This document shows positions 34,318 through 44,512 of a DNA stretch of 64,000 nt, in pieces. The notes beneath the pieces are model-generated. The model saw nothing but the letters and a program-made list of their open reading frames with translations, searched no databases and was not told the DNA's origin. Each line of letters opens with the position of its first letter. Within the stretch, counting starts at the first letter, position 1. The position numbers were made by a program, and so were the translations under genes. This stretch comes from Plenodomus lindquistii (Eukaryota > Ascomycota > Dothideomycetes > Pleosporales > Leptosphaeriaceae): contig JANUWI010000002.1 in assembly GCA_025504975.1 (NCBI GenBank), forward strand, positions 992,001 through 1,056,000, written 5' to 3'.

Positions 34318-35867
34318 TCACAAATTCGCGCCCGTCCTCAGAAGTGTAATCTCCTTCCTAACCTCCATCGCCGCCCTATTCCCCTCTTCAATCGCCCCAT
34401 CGATGAAACTTCTCCATCCCAGCGCCCAATCACTATTCGCAAACACCACGTTCCCGTGCCTCGCCCTCATATCTTCCAGATGTGCACTCAACAGCCCCGG
34501 CGGCGAGAAGAACCACGCCCCCTTTGCAAATTCATCTTTACTCCAATTATGAAAGACCAGTCTCTTAATCTCCAGGCTCGCATTGTCGTAGTGCGATGGT
34601 GTGAACAACGACGACACGGCGCGTTGCGTCTGCGAAATATCGACTTCAGGATTCATATGTTTGTTCTGCCCACCAAAACAGACAATGTGCGTATTCCCCG
34701 CCGGCGTGGTACCGTCACCAATCGCGTAGTGTAGTTCGTTATGGGGAAACGTTATACCCGTCCACGAGCGGAGGTCTTTATTTGAAATCTCAGCGTGGAC
34801 TTTGACAGTCTGATTGATATTGCCGATCTTAGCGGCAGCGAGTTTGCCTTGCGACAGCGGTGGATCAAAGGTAATGTCGGCGAGGACATTGAGCGGTATC
34901 GCGGATATACAGCGTAGAGCCTGGAATTGGCGGCCGTCGCGCGTGGTTACTTTGACCTGGGAGCCAGTGTCTTTGACGTGTTTGACAGGTGTGTTGAATG
35001 CGTAATTCAGCCTCTGAGTCTCTAGTGCTTCTTCGAAAAATTTAATGGCGAAAGTTGACTGGCCGTGCTTGAACTTCCATGTGATTAGCATGTCGAGCCA
35101 GCCTTGGTACGTGTACCCGCACATGGCCCACCAGTGCATGAACTCGTGGAAACTGGTGGTTTCGAGGGTGCCGCCGCTGGCGAGGAGGATGGAGGCTTCG
35201 AGGACTACGCGTTCTTGTGGCGAGAGGGTGGGGGCGATGTCGTTGATTCGGTCTTGTGCGGAGAGTTTGTCAAGGGCTGTTGCGGTCGTGAGGCGGAATG
35301 TGTCGTGCGGCAGAGGAATGGTTTTGCGGCCGTAGACGCCGTCGATGTTTGTGAATTTGTTGAGGGCAGAGGCGAGGAGTTCGTCCTGTTATTTGGATCA
35401 GGAATCAAGTATGAGAAATGGAAAAACAATTGACATACCTCTTTGTCATGGCTCATGGTTGCAGTACTCCCATCCTCCATGTTCAACTCGAAATGATTCA
35501 CGCCTCTTGAAAAATCAAACGAGTTCTCCACATCCCTATTCAATTCGTATCGCATAATTTCTCTCCATGTATTCGACTGCCCCCAGTGAACCCACGTACC
35601 ACCCATCTCAAAAGGATAGCCTCCGAAATTTGACGACCACGATCGCCCACCGATACGGTCACGTCCCTCAAGAAGCAGAACTTTGAGACCTTCGAGCGAG
35701 GCATTGCGGGCAGCTGTTAGCCCGCAGTAGCCTGCTCCGATGATGACTACATCGTAGAGCACGTCTTGACTGGAGATGTTGCTGGATGGTGAGATGAGTC
35801 CAATGGTGGGCAGACCAGCTTTCATGCCCTCTTCAGGTGTCCAACAGTAGCCATCGCGAGAGGTCAT
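34318..35867 (-). CDS. Flavin-containing amine oxidase
   Basis: Two exons on the reverse strand, 35867-35439 and 35385-34318, with a 53 bp intron; 498 residues, the usual size of the monoamine-oxidase family. The N-terminal FAD-binding Rossmann motif is DVVIIGAGYCGLTAARNAS, followed by LLLEGRDRIGGRSWSS and GGTWVHWGQ. The C-terminal FAD contact is FANSDWALGWRSFIDGAIEEG. The substrate domain contains HEFMHWWAMCGYTYQGWLD. It probably oxidises a primary or secondary amine, giving aldehyde, ammonia and H2O2. The covalent-flavin Cys motif (SGGCY) of animal MAO-A/B is not seen, so FAD is likely non-covalent. No peroxisomal SKL-type tail is present (ends RTGANL). The start used is MTSRDGYCWTPEEG; an in-frame extension upstream lacks an ATG-led conserved sequence. 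Confidence 0.9.
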
Positions 35868-36757
35868 GTTGGCTTTGATGATACAGTAGTAGATTCGAAA
35901 CTCGAGAAAAAGATGATGATAGAGAATACTTGTTTGGAGAATGGAGTTGACCTTTATCAATGGAACACGCCTACATCTTATACCAGAAGCCCTCAGCAAA
36001 CGTGATCAAGCTCTGAGCAACGATCGAGCATGATTTCCAGTAATGGAAGTTCCATCGCAACTTGTGCAGCACGGTGATTCAGGCCGTAACACCCGATCAG
36101 GAAACTATGATGAGAATATCGTTCTTCGGATCCCGAGGACGAGTCAGAGATCGGATGAACGTTGGTTACCATCGTGATTGTCCCGTGGAGAAGAGGGGGC
36201 GGTCTAGCGCCATGCAATACTGCCTAATCGGGGTATTAAAAAGAGAAAAGCACGATGGATCACTTTCTTGTCACAGTCGTGTCGCGCACGGTGTGACACT
36301 GGCCCTTGCTGGACTACTCTGTTATGCATTATGGCATTTGCCTACAGAGCACTTATATGGATAAGCACTGTGTATTTCCGAAGCGCTTAAAGTGAGAGAT
36401 GCGGATATGTCGGCCTTTTTGCGTAGATATAGTGTGCTTGACGATCTAGAAGACATGCCTGTAGAAATCTATGCTCTTCTCTAAGGTGCTGATGTATATG
36501 ATTGCAACACATTGGTATGTAAACTGTCCGTGGAAGAGAATCGCCCTTTGGCACGTCGTGAGACACACCATGAAAGCTGACTAACCACGCTCATCGGCGT
36601 TTCTCCCTGCAGCCCTCCGATCTTCAGCTTCGAGGACGTCAAGAAATTCCATAGTCTGGCACATTAACACTGTTCAATCCACGCATACACAACAACCGCC
36701 ACAACCTCGGTCTCATACCATTCCATACGTATTTTCGCGACACACACAGCAGCCATC
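35868..36757. promoter_or_regulatory. Divergent promoter region (amine oxidase / TIM8)
   Basis: 890 bp between divergent starts. No gene, RNA or repeat recognised. Confidence 0.45.
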
Positions 36758-37110
36758 ATGGACTCCCTAGGTGGTGGACTCGCAAACGTCGATCTCACAA
36801 AGTTGAGCGACCGCGACAAGCAAGAACTGCAGCAATTCGCCATGAATGAGGGACAGAAAGCTAGGATCCAATCTTGTCAGTCGGCCTAATATCGCATTGC
36901 GCATGTTTCCACCTGGAGTACATGCTAACGTCATGTTTCACAGCGATACACTCCCTAACCGATACGTGCTTTCGTAAATGTATCCCCGCAGGCAACGTCA
37001 AGAACGGTAAACTAGACAAATACGAGGAGCCTTGCATGAGGCAATGTGTGGATCGGTTTCTGGATGCGAATATGGTGGTGTTGAGGGAATTGGAGAGATT
37101 GAGGGGATAG
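36758..37110 (+). CDS. TIM8: Mitochondrial intermembrane-space chaperone Tim8
   Basis: Small Tim that with Tim13 escorts hydrophobic precursors (Tim23 and others) across the intermembrane space. Two exons, 36758-36875 and 36944-37110; 94 residues. The twin CX3C signature is seen as CFRKC and CMRQC, separated by 19 residues. NEGQKARIQSSIHSLTDTCF and CVDRFLDANMVVL match Tim8 rather than Tim9, Tim10 or Tim13. No cleavable presequence, as expected for import by the Mia40 disulfide relay. The first exon is in phase with the second through a split Ser codon. Confidence 0.93.
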
Positions 37111-37525
37111 ATTGGCTGTACAATCATCGAAGTCGGAGGTTGGAATGTATGATACGTGCATGGCACTCTGATATGTACAATACTGGACTGAGGTCACACG
37201 CAAAGCATAAGAAGTCACGACTGCTTAACACAGAGCTATGCCAACGAATTATGGAATATGTTCACGCTTCCAGAAGTGGTTGATTGCATCATGCGACATG
37301 ACTCGAGGCACACGCAAGGATACATGGTGCATAGAGACATTACACACATTTCAACATCTGGATAAGGCACAAATGAGAATCAACGAAACGGTGGTGTCAT
37401 GTGGAAATCTGATTCATTCGAGTCACCGTGACTGCGTATCCTTGAACGCCCGCCATGCATAACACATCGCTTTTTCCGGGTATAACCAGACCCAATCATG
37501 ACCATGCCTCTAATTGACCACCTTC
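37111..37525. other. Intergenic gap between convergent genes
   Basis: 415 bp between the 3' ends of TIM8 and the uL23 gene. Nothing recognised. Confidence 0.5.
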
Positions 37526-38337
37526 TTAAACAATGGCAAGCTTGGTAGCCGCAATGTCGAGAGCATCAACATCGGCGGTAAGGCGGGCGAAGGCCTTCTT
37601 TGAGCCATCCGGTCGGATGAGAGTGTTGATCTTGACGCAGCTGACGTCGTACTGCTTCTTGAGGGCGGCGGCGATCTGGCGCTTGTTGGCCTTGACGTTG
37701 ACGATGAAGACGAGGGTGTTGTTCTCCTCGATCTATTCCAGAGTCAGTATCAATGCAAAATCGGGGATCCCAGAAATTCCTGCGCACCTTCTTCATGGCG
37801 GACTCGGTGTTGAGCGGGTGGATGAGGACCTTAGAGGCGTCCATGCGAGGCTCATGGGGAACCGACTTGCGGGGGTACTTGCCGCTACGGCTCAGCTCGA
37901 GGGTCTTGGGGCTGCAATTTGTTAGCCTCTCACGACTCCACACTCATGATCACGATCATCGCACATACCGGTGGAAGCTGGTGCTCTTCCTGATAGCCTT
38001 CTTCTTGTTCGCGTACGACTGTCATCTCGTTAATTGTGCCCATCACACGAGAAAAACAGCCCGTCAGAGGTATGTTTCTGACACGACTCAAGAGCTTCAG
38101 GGGAGGCTTACGCCGCGGAGGGCTGCTTTGGCAGCGGCATTGGCCTGCTTGCCAGTCTTGGTGGCGGCTGGTGAAATGTCAGCGAAGGGTTCTTAATGTA
38201 GGCGACGGATCGAGAAACGCATTCGTCATGTCGCTCCGCCAGGCTCGGAGTGATTCTGATATGCGCGCTTTGCAGGTTCGATCGATCATTCGCGATGGAG
38301 GCGTCAACGTACTCTTGGAGGCTGGCTTGGGTCCCAT
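37526..38337 (-). CDS. rpl25: 60S ribosomal protein uL23 (L25/L23a)
   Basis: Large-subunit protein at the polypeptide exit, where SRP docks. Five exons on the reverse strand: 38337-38313, 38167-38112, 38018-37969, 37911-37788 and 37732-37526; introns of 145, 93, 57 and 55 bp; 153 residues. It starts MGPKPASKTAATKTGKQAN, a basic eukaryote-specific extension, followed by RKSTSFHRPKTLELSRSGKY and KVLIHPLNTESAMKKIEENN. It ends with the conserved core VFIVNVKANKRQIAAALKK, YDVSCVKINTLIRPDGSKKA and TKLAIV. Intron density is the highest in the window, as is common for ribosomal-protein genes. It diverges from BMT2 over only 208 bp. Confidence 0.95.
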
Positions 38338-38545
38338 TTTGGCAGTTTGGTGGTCCTGTCGTTAGTTGAGTCGAGGCTGAAGAAGTTCGCGACTGCAAAA
38401 TCGTCCTCTGGCTGGAGGTGCGGTCGGCTAACGAGCCAATCAGCGCTAGCGCCAAAATCAATGCTGAAGTCTCGGCGTCTCCCATCGACCCACGACCCAC
38501 ATCATCCACGTCTGCAGCATGTGACTTCAAACGCCAAAAGGCACC
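38338..38545. promoter_or_regulatory. Compact bidirectional promoter (uL23 / BMT2)
   Basis: 208 bp separate the divergent start codons of a ribosomal protein and an rRNA methyltransferase. It contains a CCAAT box. Confidence 0.55.
38436..38440 (+). promoter_or_regulatory. CCAAT box
   Basis: CCAAT followed by CA, the favoured context of the fungal HAP/CBC complex, midway between the two divergent starts. Confidence 0.4.
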
Positions 38546-39418
38546 ATGGCTGTGCAAAAACGGAAGAAGACGCTGTCGCACGGGCGCCCGCCGGCCAGTC
38601 GACCCAAGGAACGCATGACCGCAGAGCGATCTCGTACTATAATTCGGACCCATCATACGCTACAGAAAGAGCACGCAGCGGCGTTGAAGAGCGGAGACTT
38701 GAAGAGCGCTGCAGCAATTGCACAGAAGATTGAGGAATATGGAGGCATCAAGATGTACCAAGCTGCCAGCAAGCAAGGTCAGGCCAAAGATCGAGGCGGC
38801 GATTCCAGCAAAGTTCTCATCGACTGGCTTGTCCAGGCGCAAGTCATTAATCCCAAGACGCGAGATCGAAAGTTTTCCAACGGGACCACTTTGAAATGTC
38901 TTGAAGTCGGTGCTCTTTCGACCAAAAATGAGATCTCTCGTTTTCCAAGCATTATCGACATGCAAAGGATAGATCTCAACAGCCAAGGTCCTGGGATTGA
39001 GAAACAAGACTTCATGGAGCGACCGCTCCCATCAAACGAAGAAGAACGTTTCGACATCCTGTCCTTATCACTGGTACTCAACTATGTGCCAGACGCGATT
39101 GGACGCGGTGAGATGCTGAAACGTATCGCAAAGTTTCTCAGAGAACCTCGAATGCGGGCCAAGGACTATTCACCCATGTTGCCGGCATTGTTCTTTGTTT
39201 TACCCTTACCGTGCATTGATAACTCTCGGTACTTCGACGAAGACCTACTGTTGCGGATCATGGAGGCCTTGGGCTTCACTATGCGATACAACAAGCACAC
39301 CACGAAGCTCTGCTATTATCTCTTCACTCTTACCGGCAAGGCCAAAACTACCAGGTTCCAGAAGAAGAAGATCAGGGACAAGCCAACAATGAACAATTTC
39401 GCAATTGTCGTGGAATGA
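38546..39418 (+). CDS. BMT2: 25S rRNA adenine-N1 methyltransferase Bmt2
   Basis: Nucleolar S-adenosylmethionine-dependent enzyme that makes one m1A in 25S rRNA; the family also includes the human SAM sensor SAMTOR. Single exon, 290 residues. A basic N terminus (MAVQKRKKTLSHGRPPASRP) is followed by TIIRTHHTLQKEHAAALKSG and IEEYGGIKMYQAASKQGQ, both typical of the family. The SAM pocket is seen in LKCLEVGALSTKNEIS with downstream DLNSQGPGIEKQDFMERPLP and FDILSLSLVLNYVPDAIGRG. The C-terminal part has LPLPCIDNSRYFDEDLLLRI and MNNFAIVVE. It pairs head-to-head with a ribosomal-protein gene. Confidence 0.93.
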   Translation: MAVQKRKKTLSHGRPPASRPKERMTAERSRTIIRTHHTLQKEHAAALKSGDLKSAAAIAQKIEEYGGIKMYQAASKQGQAKDRGGDSSKVLIDWLVQAQVINPKTRDRKFSNGTTLKCLEVGALSTKNEISRFPSIIDMQRIDLNSQGPGIEKQDFMERPLPSNEEERFDILSLSLVLNYVPDAIGRGEMLKRIAKFLREPRMRAKDYSPMLPALFFVLPLPCIDNSRYFDEDLLLRIMEALGFTMRYNKHTTKLCYYLFTLTGKAKTTRFQKKKIRDKPTMNNFAIVVE

Positions 39419-40726
39419 GAACTCCCATTGCGTATGCACCGTTCCAGTGCGCGCAGTGAATTCTGGACATACAGTCGCGAAAAACGTGCGCAGCGAGCGC
39501 CTGATTCTTCGGCGACTGTTTAAAGGAAGAACAATTGGCTTAGCACCATCGGCACTGTCCATACAGCTAACATGGGTTGAGAGCACCTCTGGCATGAAAG
39601 AATTGAGAGAACATTGCTCTTCACTTCCAGAGTTCCGATCGCGACAAGCCATGAGGAAAGAAGAGGGACAGGAGAGCAGGGAGGGCACAGGGATCACAGG
39701 ACTGGTCTTGGGTTGAGGTTCTTCCAGCCTCCGAAACGCGTAGAGAGGTCGAGAACGTGGACATGTTAAAGACAAGCGTCTACCAAATCACTACTTGAAA
39801 TCAAGTGTGACAGTCTTTGTTTGATAGGGGCCTGTCTGCCAACATGTGCCGAGCGCCGTTATTGCCAGCACGTCAAGCAAAAGGGCCGATCTCGCGATCG
39901 TGGTCGTAAAAACCCTCAAATCACCTCGACGGAATGGTTATAAGATGAGTGCCCTCTCAACCCCCGCAAATTGCGCACGGTCGTGCAACCATCCATCTTG
40001 TTCATCCGAAACGGCATTCCCGAGATCGCGACCCTACGAACAGCACCATGATGCGAGTCATTCTCGGTTTGCATGCGCGGGCTGAAGAACACATCATTGT
40101 ACATCAAGCCATCCGCTCAGTCATGTTGCATGCCGGCAATCGAAGATCCGCAACTGCGTTAAGGCAAATTTTGCAGGAGCTGTTGTGTTCCCGCCTGGTC
40201 ATTTCGCTCATGTTTGATCTCCATTTAGCGCCTCCTGTTTCCTGTGCCTCATCACAAACACCCACCAAAACATTCGTACCAAGCATTTTACAAGCAACGA
40301 AAATCTCAGTCTAGATCTGATGATCCCTACCATAGTCTTCCTAAATTGTATTACTGGGGTGGCGCCTGCACCTTCCGAAAAGAAGCTATTCAGCGCACCG
40401 CGCCGCTGCACGTAAGCGTAAAATTGGGGTTGAATGAATACTCCCGAGCAATTTCCACGATGCCGTTGGTGACTGCTTCTTGCGGATTAGTTAAATGACG
40501 GGCTGGTACGACCGGTGGAAGTACTTGTAGTCGTGCGGGCACGCTCGTCTTGCTGTAAGGTTTTCATCTTGCACTCCAAGCTTCTGTCACTCATTTTCGC
40601 AAGCCGTAGTGCTGCTTACATTCGCTTTATTGTCACTCTTTAGGATCGTTGATACGACCTGCCTTCTGCCAAGCAGAAATTTACATCGCCTCCTTATTGC
40701 AAGATATCAACGTCAACATCAACACC
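39419..40726. other. Intergenic region upstream of the expansin-like gene
   Basis: 1.3 kb with short overlapping frames only; none has a motif. It should carry the expansin-like promoter. Confidence 0.5.
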
Positions 40727-41899
40727 ATGAAGTCATACATCCTTGCTCTTCTGCCCCTCGCAGGTTTTACCGTCGCCGAGTCGGTCTGCTCGCAACAGAA
40801 GACAGTTACCTACACTGAAACTGAGAAGATCTACAAGACGGTCAAGCCTGCTGATCTTGGCGTCGACGCAAAGACTCAGTCCAGCACTTGCTCGAGGAGG
40901 ACCGTGACCGCGACCACCACGGAGAAGGTGTACGTCACTGTCGATGCCTCTAACGCTTCCGTCACTCCCTCCGGCATAAGCCCCACAGGTGTAGAGACCA
41001 TTGATGTTACATCAACGAGCACTCTTCACATCACGACCATCATCACTGTCCGCCCTTCCATCCTTCCTCCCTACAGCAACACTACAACATCTGCTGTTCA
41101 CCAAAGTCCGTCATCATCTGAGGTCCCATACCCCACGCTGAGCGCTCTCCCTACTTCCCAAGTCGAGTACTCGATCGTCTACTCCGGCGTACCCCAAAGT
41201 GAAGCCCCAGCACCAAGCTCGACATACGAATCCCCGGTTGCATCACCTTCAGCCGAGACCTCCCAAAGCCCACAATCCTACGCCACCCCTGCCGGATCCA
41301 AGAGGGGTGATGCCACTTTCTACGGCGGCAACCTCTCCGGCGGCATGTGCTCGTTCACAGGCTACACCATCCCCTCCGGCGTCTTCGGCACTGCACTCTC
41401 AGATAGTAACTGGGCCGGCGCAGACAACTGCGGTGCTTGTGTCTCAGTCACTGGCCCCAACGGCAACAAGATTACCGCTATGGTAGTCGACCAGTGCCCC
41501 GGCTGCGGCTCCAACCATCTTGATCTCTTCTCTGATGCGTTCGCCAAGCTCGCTGAGCCATCGAAGGGCGTTATTCCCGTATCATGGGACATTGTTCCTT
41601 GCGGCATCACCACCCCGATAGTGCTTAAGAACAAGGAGGGAACGAGCAAGCACTGGTTCAGCATGCAGGTTATGAACTCCAATGTGGTCGTCAGCAAGCT
41701 TGAGGTTTCCACAGATGGCGGAAAGAGCTGGAAAGCAACAACGCGCCAGCCGTACAACTTCTTCGAGAACTCGGCCGGATTTGGGGCGGATACCGTGGAT
41801 GTAAAGGTTACAAGCACGGGTGGCGAGAGCATTATTGTGAAGGGTGTTGGCAGTGTACCGATGAGCACGAAGTCTGCTGGCAGCAACTTTTCCTCTTAG
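40727..41899 (+). CDS. Secreted expansin-like protein (DPBB plus C-terminal wall-binding domain)
   Basis: Non-hydrolytic wall-loosening family. Single exon, 390 residues. Signal peptide at about 1-18 (MKSYILALLPLAGFTVAES). A Ser/Thr/Pro-rich region to about residue 190 has many likely O-glycosylation sites and two repeats of the type KTVTYTETEKIY and RTVTATTTEKVY. A double-psi beta-barrel follows, from GDATFYGGNLSGGMCSFTGY to SWDIVPC, with four clustered cysteines (NCGAC, CPGC) and the key Asp in VVDQCPGCGSNHLDLF. The C-terminal domain, from GITTPIVLKNKEG with HWFSMQVMNS and DGGKSWKATTRQPYNFFE, matches the expansin second domain (CBM63-like). A Lys-Arg pair (192-193) sits directly before the barrel and could be a Kex2 site that frees it. 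The organism could use it on its own wall or on plant cell walls; sequence does not decide. Confidence 0.88.
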   Translation: MKSYILALLPLAGFTVAESVCSQQKTVTYTETEKIYKTVKPADLGVDAKTQSSTCSRRTVTATTTEKVYVTVDASNASVTPSGISPTGVETIDVTSTSTLHITTIITVRPSILPPYSNTTTSAVHQSPSSSEVPYPTLSALPTSQVEYSIVYSGVPQSEAPAPSSTYESPVASPSAETSQSPQSYATPAGSKRGDATFYGGNLSGGMCSFTGYTIPSGVFGTALSDSNWAGADNCGACVSVTGPNGNKITAMVVDQCPGCGSNHLDLFSDAFAKLAEPSKGVIPVSWDIVPCGITTPIVLKNKEGTSKHWFSMQVMNSNVVVSKLEVSTDGGKSWKATTRQPYNFFENSAGFGADTVDVKVTSTGGESIIVKGVGSVPMSTKSAGSNFSS

Positions 41900-42870
41900 A
41901 TACGGGAAGATGACTGTATGCATGCGGGTGATTCACCCACACTTTCTACGAGGCCATGTTTTTTTTACGGTGGGCCGGGGTTTTTATCTTGATGATAGGG
42001 CAGCCGACTGGTGATCACTTCATTTCTCTGATAGCACTTTGATTCACTTCTTGTTCACGATTTAGGTTTACTTTCTTCTAGCCTAGCACTGAGACTGCTG
42101 TGGCATTTTTCTTTGGTCGACCGAGAATATACTGTCGATTCAAGCTCCACAAGTTTGCCTGAGAATAATACATATTGCAGGTGATTGGTACACACATGTG
42201 ACACTAAGTCTTCATTCAAGCAGACTATGCGGAGCACAACCTCAGCTTCGCAACATATTACTGGGACCTTCGACCTAATTTCATTTGCCGAAAATCTTCG
42301 GAGAAGCGAACACGTTACGGAGCTGCGAGAGGGTCTCACTGCCTCTGCCATCTGATGCGTATGATCAAGTCAATCAAAGTACGTAAACACGGTCTTTGGC
42401 GTACTGTTTTAACAATATAAGTCAAATGTGCCTAGCTGGGAGGATTCACTCTCGAGTGGATGGAACAAGGTGCAACAGAACCCAGGATCACCTGTACGAA
42501 AGTGTTCCAGTCTCGGATATTTCGCCAGGCCAGACGGACCAAGAGGGCTGCGCGCCCGACGTACATGGCAGTATATCACGCAGTGAATGTTGAGCAGTTC
42601 AAACATCTCAATGGGAACACCACCAATACAGCACATACACCATCAGCGACAGGATGATACAAGATTGTGAAAGGTTTAGCCGTAAAAACTGTAGGAAGAA
42701 AAGTGACGCATACAGAAGGCAACAATGCAGTGCGCATGACCCAAATCCTTCTCAATGCTACAAACAATCGCCAATAGCAGCCAAGCCAACTCGCGCAACT
42801 GATGACGAACAGCATCATCTCTCATTTCAACAATACTCGGTAGAGCCTGTAGCCCCGGCTCCCTCATTGC
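41900..42870. other. Intergenic region between convergent genes
   Basis: 971 bp between the expansin-like gene and the reverse-strand membrane-protein gene. Nothing recognised. Confidence 0.5.
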
Positions 42871-43713
42871 TCATTGGCGATCGGCTCTGCTGACTGAGTA
42901 CGACGGCGGCAACTCAGATATTGTGGTATCGAAAGAGTAATTAAAACGGTCTCTAGTGTCGTAAGGCAGTGACTTGGGAACGTTGGTGGGAAGAGTCGAA
43001 CGACACACTGAGGCCGAAGTTGAGATGTCCAACGGGCGAAATGCTTCAAGCTCGAACTCCCCCATTCCATTTGCGTTGCCGGTGGACTTGAAGCGCTCTT
43101 CGCTCTCCACGCAGTGCTTGAGCAAGATCAATAGCACCAGCAGCAACACTAAGGCCATACCATAGCCGAGTAAGACAGTGGCAAGCTCGTAGACGTCGCC
43201 CGCCGGTGGATTGGTGCTAAGGATCTCGCGGATCTTGTCCATCGTGATGCTGCTTGGGTAGCGACTAGTGAGTGGCAGAGAATTATTGGATGAGGAGTCC
43301 TTCGAAGGTGCTGTATTGCTCGAATCTGATGGGCTTCCTTTTGAATTGCGGACAGTGTATTTCTAGTACGTATCGCCTCGATGATTTGCCGACACGATTC
43401 CAAGCGGTCCGTACACAGAATCTCTCTTTATCCAGCCACATTCTTGGTCCTTCCGCCAAACGCTGAGCTCGAACTTGTTGGCTTGTAGCGCATACAGAAG
43501 GAGCTTAGGGTAGTATTTCTTGTACGGGGTGGTGATTGCGTACTCGAAGGCGTCTTCTGATTGAGAGCGAAAGACGATCATCTCTGAGTTGGCGTTTAAT
43601 CGATCGTGGCAACCACTGCGCCTTTGGAAGGATTCGGCGTGGGCTGAAGAAGAATTTCGGATTGCGGAGGATAGCGGAAGCAGGAGGAGGAACAGATAGA
43701 CGATGAGCAGCAT
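42871..43713 (-). CDS. Predicted type I membrane protein of unknown function
   Basis: I do not recognise a family. Proposed exons on the reverse strand are 43713-43370 and 43264-42871 with a 105 bp GT-AG intron; this joins two open frames in phase and gives 245 residues. Exon 1 encodes a signal peptide (MLLIVYLFLLLLPLSSA) and a roughly 100-residue lumenal or extracellular part with two Cys (SGCHDRL and DQECGWI). Exon 2 encodes a single membrane span (VLLGYGMALVLLLVLLILL) and a cytosolic tail with an acidic patch and a PPSY motif that could bind WW domains. Alternatives: two separate genes (a 116-128-residue secreted protein, and a 123-residue membrane protein starting at 43242). A 44 bp intron reading also exists for exon 1. 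The layout signal peptide, ectodomain, span, tail favours one gene. Confidence 0.5.
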
Positions 43714-44512
43714 GGCTGTGTCGGAAGTGGGGAGGTGAACGAAAGAACGCTCCCGCGTTGACGATACTCACAGTGTGCAGCGTGCAAAATAATATAAGCT
43801 CAAACTTTGGAAGACACTGAGCAGACAAAGTCGCCAGGGCAGATGAACGGGTGCTGTGTCGACTGGTGGCTGCGTTAACCGCAAGCCTTCAGCCATTGCC
43901 TACTGCCCAACACATGGGATAGAGTAAGAGCAGTCCGATGTTATCGCTATCGCTACCGCGCACTCAGGGTGCAACGGCGATGCGCAATCGCATCTCTCCA
44001 ATTCCTTCCAGCTTCGTCAGAGCACCGCCAAACTGGCGTTCCCACTTGTACAGATTTCCTTTGGCCAAATAGCTATGATGACCAACGGTGCAAATACTGA
44101 CCTCTTCCCAAGATTCCATGCTCCTTTCATATCACAAGTTCGAATGCCCTGGTCATGTTGATCTTTATGTGGGCGGCGTGGCACCGACTGCCTGGGTGAT
44201 ATTGCTTCGATCATCGATCACTGTAGTTGCACGGGTCACCCACTGACACGTTGCCGCAGATGGAACACACCCTGCGCTCAGCATCCAGCAACATTCTCGA
44301 GATCCGTTGTCAGTACGTACACCGTTGTCCCTGCGCCGACTTGACCTCTGACGTGACTGTGCGAGTGCGCCTGGCCCAAGGTCCTGGGGTTCCTATTCAG
44401 CGCTAGCACCCAATTGTGTTCGGCCTCGGCTTGCTGTGGCTAGGACTCAACGTCTACACTCAGGGCGGAGTGATTTCTCTACCGAACACCGATCGGCTTC
44501 ATCAAAGGCTTC
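43714..44512. promoter_or_regulatory. Divergent upstream region (membrane protein / second Zn2Cys6 gene)
   Basis: About 800 bp between divergent starts. No gene or repeat recognised. Confidence 0.4.
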
